From: Streptomyces sp. SLBN-31
Lineage (GTDB): Bacteria; Actinomycetota; Actinomycetes; Streptomycetales; Streptomycetaceae
Length of the DNA stretch: 64,000 bases
Direction: 5' to 3'
NCBI RefSeq assembly: GCF_006715395.1
Contig: NZ_VFNC01000002.1
Coordinates: 868,001 to 932,000, forward strand
Shown piece by piece: positions 60,641 to 64,000 of the stretch. Every line of letters begins with the position of its first letter. The first letter of the stretch is position 1. Both the position numbers and the translations under genes were made by a program. The notes below the pieces were generated by a model that worked only from the letters and a program-made list of their open reading frames with translations, was not told where the DNA came from and made no database searches.

Positions 60641-61402
60641 ATGGCCGGCCAATTCGACGGACGCGGCGTCATCGTCACCGGAGCGGGCTCGGGCATCGGC
60701 CGCGCCGCCGCGGTTGCCTTCGCGGCCCAGGGTGCCCGGGTCCTCGCCGCGGACATCGACGCCAAGGGCGCGGACGACGTCGTCCGGGAGATCGAGGGGG
60801 CGGGCGGCGTCGCTCTCACGGTCGTGGGTGACCTCGGTGAGCAGAGCGTGGTCGACGAGGTGGTGCGAACCGCCGTGGACGGCTTCGGCCGAGTGGACGT
60901 CCTGGTGAACAACGCCGGGATCATGGACCGGATGTCGGCGCTGGCGGACGTGACCGACGCGGAGTGGGAGCGGGTGCTGCGGGTCAACCTCACCGCGCCC
61001 TTCCTGCTCACCCGGGCGGTGCTGCCGCACATGCTGGCGGCGGGCGGCGGCGCGATAGTGAACACCGCGTCGGAGGCCGGCCTGCGTGGCAGTGCGGCGG
61101 GCGCCGCCTACACGGCCTCCAAGCACGGCATGGTGGGGCTGACGAAGTCCCTGGCGGTGATGTACCGCAGGCAGGGCGTCCGGGCGAACGCCATCGCCCC
61201 GGGCGGCACGGCCACCGGCATCGTTGTGGACGCCGACCAGGCCGCGCACGGCCCGGCCGCGCTCGGCCCGCACTTCGTCAACCTCGGACGCATCGCCCGG
61301 CCCGAGGAGCAGGCCGCCGCCATCCTGTTTCTCGCCTCGGACGCGGCGAGCGACATCAACGGCGTGGTGCTCCCCGTCGACGACGGCTGGTCGGCCGTCT
61401 GA
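60641..61402 (+). CDS. SDR-family oxidoreductase
   Basis: 253-residue classical SDR. TGAGSGIG (cofactor loop), AADIDAKG (an Asp after strand 2, favouring NAD), NNAG, an IVNTASEAGL strand with the catalytic Ser, and the YTASKHG active-site Tyr/Lys pair. It ends with the usual INGVVLPVDDGWSAV. ATG 60641 follows CAGGAG. Substrate cannot be read from sequence; control by the divergent TetR protein suggests response to a small hydrophobic compound. Confidence 0.95.
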   Translation: MAGQFDGRGVIVTGAGSGIGRAAAVAFAAQGARVLAADIDAKGADDVVREIEGAGGVALTVVGDLGEQSVVDEVVRTAVDGFGRVDVLVNNAGIMDRMSALADVTDAEWERVLRVNLTAPFLLTRAVLPHMLAAGGGAIVNTASEAGLRGSAAGAAYTASKHGMVGLTKSLAVMYRRQGVRANAIAPGGTATGIVVDADQAAHGPAALGPHFVNLGRIARPEEQAAAILFLASDAASDINGVVLPVDDGWSAV

Positions 61403-61445
61403 CGCATCCTCGCCGCCCTTCCGGTGGACCGACGCACCCCCTGTC

Positions 61446-62321
61446 TCATCCGCCCCGCACGAACAGCCGCGCCAGGCGCCGTCCCGCGGCGACGGCGGCG
61501 GCGTGGTCCTCGATCGGCTTGACCTGCGAGTTCTTGAAGACGATGTAGGTGACCCCGGAGGGCGTGCCGCCGCGCCGCGGGTCGGGGGTGATGCCGAGGC
61601 CCCGCGCGGTGGCGTAGGACGCCTCGCCGATCACGTCGCGCGGGCCGATGTCGCCGACTACCGCGTACTGCACCCGGTCCCGGTAGACGACCGCCGCGAC
61701 CGAGCCGCCGCGCACGCCGTGGTCGCGGTGGTTCCAGAGGCGGCTGACGGCGGGCACGACGATGTACGGCAGGCGTTCGGCGCTCAGATGGCGGCCGTCG
61801 GACTGCTGGTAGGCGGTGAGGGAGGAGAACTGCGGGTCGGTGCGGCGGTTGCAGCGTCGGCCGGCCCGCCCGTCGCAGTCGACGTCAAGGTCGGCCTTCC
61901 AGAAGACGGCGTCCCGGGTGCCGCAGACCGGGATGGTCGCCGGGGTGCCCTCGTCGCTGCGGTAGCGGCCGCGGGAGACCCGGGTGCAGCCGCGCACCTT
62001 GGCGAGGAGGTCGGCGGCGCTGACGTCGCCCTCCCGCCGGGCCACCGGCTGCGCCGCGAAGCGGGCCTCGGGTGCGGGCGACGTAGCGGGGGCGAACACG
62101 TCGGCGGCGCTGACGTCGCCCTCCCCCCAGGCCACCGGCTGCGCCGCGAAGCGGGCCTGGGGTGTGGGCGATGTCGTGGGGGCGAGCACGTCGGCGGCGC
62201 TGACGTCGGCCTCCCCCCAAGCCACCGGCTGCGCCGCGAAGCGGGCCTCGGGTGCGGGCGACATCGTGGGGGCGAGCAGGGCGGCGCAGGCCGCGGCCAG
62301 CGTCAGCGACTGAACATGCAC
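61446..62321 (-). CDS. GH75 chitosanase with N-terminal repeats
   Basis: 291-residue secreted-type protein. The GH75 domain (about residues 105-291) has KVRGCTRVSRGRYRSDEG, VPVCGT-like IPVCGTRDAVFWKADLDVDCDG, YVVVGD-type YAVVGDIGPRDVIGEASYATA, where the Asp and Glu match the GH75 catalytic pair, and SGVTYIVFKNSQVKPIE. Residues about 14-104 hold three near-identical 30-residue units (SPAPEARFAAQPVAWGEADV, SAADVLAP). GTG 62321 starts a hydrophobic N-terminus (LTLAAACAALLAP), a probable signal peptide despite its lack of Lys/Arg. Predicted to cleave chitosan outside the cell. Confidence 0.92.
   Translation of the reverse strand: MHVQSLTLAAACAALLAPTMSPAPEARFAAQPVAWGEADVSAADVLAPTTSPTPQARFAAQPVAWGEGDVSAADVFAPATSPAPEARFAAQPVARREGDVSAADLLAKVRGCTRVSRGRYRSDEGTPATIPVCGTRDAVFWKADLDVDCDGRAGRRCNRRTDPQFSSLTAYQQSDGRHLSAERLPYIVVPAVSRLWNHRDHGVRGGSVAAVVYRDRVQYAVVGDIGPRDVIGEASYATARGLGITPDPRRGGTPSGVTYIVFKNSQVKPIEDHAAAVAAGRRLARLFVRGG
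62011..62280. repeat. Three tandem 90-bp units within the chitosanase gene
   Basis: TCGGCGGCGCTGACGTCG recurs at 62011, 62101 and 62191, an exact 90-base period (30 codons). The units are highly similar, differing by a few substitutions (WGEAD, WGEGD, RREGD), which points to recent duplication. They form a linker between signal peptide and catalytic domain. Confidence 0.9.
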
Positions 62322-62700
62322 GATAGGGGGAGCCTCTCCTGGGGGACACTGACGAACACTCAGTCAATCTGACCCCGGTGCGCCGGCGCGGCCACCGCAG
62401 GGGGGCCGGACGGTGCACAACCCGAACGGCGGGCAGGGGCCGGGGGACCTGAGCCGGCGTCGGCTCAGGTCCCCCGGCCGCCCGTTCCCGGCGCGGGATC
62501 AGCGACGACAGCGGCCCGCGCCACGGCATGAACTCCCGAGCCCTCGAGGAGAGTTCGGCCGTCAGGAGCTTCAGCATACGTAACCTCCGCGGGCGGTCAC
62601 CAACGCACCGTGTCGGCAGCACGGCCCCTTGCCGCGCGTACGCACCCGCCGCCATATTGGTCCGTACCATTGCCGCCGTGTCCGTCCGGAGGGCCGAGCC
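62322..62700. other. Intergenic region with a doubtful small frame
   Basis: Divergent region between the chitosanase and the Fn3 lipoprotein. A minus-strand ATG at 62577 follows GCGGAGG at a good distance and opens MLKLLTAELSSRAREFMPW, but the frame then runs through the 62438-62479 hairpin into Arg/Pro-rich sequence, so I cannot support a complete gene. Confidence 0.35.
62438..62479. terminator. 18-bp perfect hairpin
   Basis: GGCCGGGGGACCTGAGCC and its exact complement around a GGCGTC loop, the longest perfect stem in the window. It lies between divergent genes, 117 bases beyond the chitosanase start, with no recognised gene ending at it on either strand. Confidence 0.6.
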
Positions 62701-63672
62701 GTGCCTCTCGCCGCCGTTCTGCTGCGTCGATCCCTCGCCCTGTGCGGCGCTGTTGCCTGTGCCGCGGCGTGCGGCTCAGGGGGCACCGACGACGGCCGGC
62801 TGCCGGCGGCACCCGCCGGCGTCACCGCGGCGGCGGGCAGCGCCGCGAGCGTGCACGTGATGTGGGACGCGGTGTCGTCGACTCCCCGCGCCCGGTACTA
62901 CGAGGTGTACCGCGGCACCACAAAAGTCGCCCGCGTGCCGGCCTCCGAGCACATGGTGGACGTCACCCGCCTCCGACCCGCCACCCACTACGTCTTCACC
63001 GTGCGGGCACGCGACAGCGAGGGCCGGCTCGGCCCGCCCAGCCGCCGGGTGCGCGCGACCACCCCGGCGGCCGTGGCCGCGGACGACACGGCCCCCACCC
63101 GCCCGGCACGGGCCCGCGGCCGGATAGTCGGCAGCCGCGAGGTCCAGCTGTCCTGGTCCGCGTCCCGCGACGACACGGCCGTGCTGTCGTACGACGTCTA
63201 CCAGAGCGGCACGAAGATCCACAGCGTGGGCGGGAACCAGACGGCGACCGTGCTCACCGGCCTGCGGCCGGGCACCCGCTACGCCTTCTCCGTCCGCGCC
63301 CGCGACGCCGCCGACAACGTCTCCCCGCCCGGCGGCACCGTCCGCCTGACCACCCCCGGCACCGACGACGGACGCGGCACCGCGCCCACCGCCTTCCGCG
63401 CGAAGTGCCACCGCGCCGGCGGGGCGTACTACCTCGACCTCTCCTGGACCGTGCCCCGCACGGACGGCGTGGTCACGGAGTACCAGATCCGGCTGGACGG
63501 ACAGCCGGCCACCTCCCTGGTGTACGGCGGCGCCGCGCCGCGCGACCGGGCGCGCTACAGCTTCTACGTCGGCCGGGACACCGGTGTCACCCACCGCGTA
63601 CGGGTCCGCGCCAGACTGCCCGACGGCACCTGGGGCGGCTTCTCGGCGGAGCGGTCGGTGACGACGCGGTAG
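62701..63672 (+). CDS. Fibronectin type III repeat lipoprotein
   Basis: 323-residue protein. The N-terminus LRRSLALCGAVACAAACGSGG has a basic n-region, a hydrophobic core and a lipobox-like AAAC, so membrane anchoring as a lipoprotein is likely. Three Fn3-like domains follow: about residues 37-120 (VHVMWDAVSS...YYEVYRG, THYVFTVRARDSEG), 130-222 (VQLSWSASRDD...YDVYQSG, TRYAFSVRARDAADN) and 228-323 (YLDLSWTVPRTDGVVTEYQIRLDG). GTG 62701 follows GGAGGG. No catalytic domain; probably surface binding or scaffolding. Confidence 0.87.
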   Translation: MPLAAVLLRRSLALCGAVACAAACGSGGTDDGRLPAAPAGVTAAAGSAASVHVMWDAVSSTPRARYYEVYRGTTKVARVPASEHMVDVTRLRPATHYVFTVRARDSEGRLGPPSRRVRATTPAAVAADDTAPTRPARARGRIVGSREVQLSWSASRDDTAVLSYDVYQSGTKIHSVGGNQTATVLTGLRPGTRYAFSVRARDAADNVSPPGGTVRLTTPGTDDGRGTAPTAFRAKCHRAGGAYYLDLSWTVPRTDGVVTEYQIRLDGQPATSLVYGGAAPRDRARYSFYVGRDTGVTHRVRVRARLPDGTWGGFSAERSVTTR

Positions 63673-63838
63673 GCGGCGGTCGCGCCACGGACGGGGGAAC
63701 GCGTCACCTGCCCGGCTGCGCTCCGCATGCGCTCCCGGACGCTGCCACGTTGGCTGACCCCGAGGCAGCACGGGCCGATCCCGACCCCCGGCGGCGCAAG
63801 GGATGTACCGCCGACCGTGCCGCCGGAGGGCAGTCGAC

Positions 63839-64000
63839 ATGCGCAACTCTCAGCCTCTGATCCGGACCGGCCTGGCCGTGGCAGCCGCCGCCGCGCTGCC
63901 CGTCGCCCTGGCCGCCGCCACGCCCGCCGCCGCGCTGGGCTCGGGCATCTCGGTGAGCACCAGCGGGTCCACCGTGTCGGTGACGACCACGGTGTGCAAC
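63839..64000 (+). CDS. Secreted protein, N-terminal part (partial)
   Basis: Runs off the window after 54 codons. ATG 63839 follows GGAGGG by eight bases. A clear signal peptide (RNSQPLIRTGLAVAAAAALPVALAAATPAAA, cleavage near residue 32) is followed by Gly/Ser/Thr-rich GSGISVSTSGSTVSVTT, suggesting a beta-rich exported domain. Family not determinable from this piece. Confidence 0.75.
   Translation, partial: MRNSQPLIRTGLAVAAAAALPVALAAATPAAALGSGISVSTSGSTVSVTTTVCN

Noticed and set aside
61885..62577. Small minus-strand gene starting at 62577 with a good ribosome site
   Set aside because: The frame runs through a perfect 18-bp hairpin into filler sequence and the chitosanase gene; no plausible stop or conserved product.

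Overview
The window is high-GC DNA with streptomycete traits: GTG starts, GGAGG-type ribosome binding sites, 4-base start/stop overlaps and dense genes on both strands. It has no rRNA, tRNA, CRISPR array, IS element or integrase that I can see. Gene content points to a Streptomyces chromosome and to the stress/dormancy cluster governed by the DevRS (DosRS)-type two-component system, called OsdRK in S. coelicolor. The cognate kinase (37908-39635) and regulator (40909-41601) lie near the middle.

Layout. 1-17.8 kb: universal stress proteins (USP), an Acg-like nitroreductase, a GH65 phosphorylase, small membrane proteins, an RNA-type metallo-beta-lactamase, a phosphoribosyltransferase-hydrolase fusion, a leaderless streptavidin-like protein, Hsp20, an Rv1733c-like membrane protein, a CBS-BON protein, a PAS-PP2C-ATPase regulator and a NarK-like transporter. 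18-25.8 kb: an island of different style with CsbD, Asp23, STAS, two paralogous GNAT proteins, two GAF-ANTAR antiterminators, a broken DUF5994 gene and an SPFH protein. 26-30.4 kb: a four-gene 2-oxoacid:ferredoxin oxidoreductase operon. 30.5-37.6 kb, minus strand: a seven-gene operon of GAF regulator, aldehyde dehydrogenase, frameshifted DUF779, alcohol dehydrogenase and pntA1-pntA2-pntB transhydrogenase. 37.9-50.9 kb: OsdK, GAPDH, OsdR, an HPF-like protein, CBS-BON, three PPOX-fold proteins, two USPs, DoxX, a second alcohol dehydrogenase, STAS, a 140-bp tandem repeat and a second Rv1733c-like protein. 51.2-55.8 kb: an arginine deiminase operon (permease, arcA, arcB, arcC). 56-64 kb: ordinary arm genes, namely a secreted serine protease, dhaKLM, TetR/SDR, a GH75 chitosanase, an Fn3 lipoprotein and a partial secreted protein.

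How it fits together. About thirty palindromes of the form GGGNCC-N3/4-GGNCC lie mostly 60-130 bases ahead of the starts of nearly every operon from 1.2 to 55.9 kb, including osdR itself. I see none in the 18-25.8 kb island or after 56.1 kb. They resemble the mycobacterial DosR box and are the likely OsdR operators. The putative regulon combines redox balancing (PFOR, transhydrogenase, alcohol and aldehyde dehydrogenases, GAPDH), substrate-level ATP from arginine, nitrate/nitrite transport, protein and ribosome protection (Hsp20, HPF-like) and nucleotide-sensing stress proteins. That is the profile expected of an obligate aerobe surviving oxygen limitation. Functions are inferred from sequence only.
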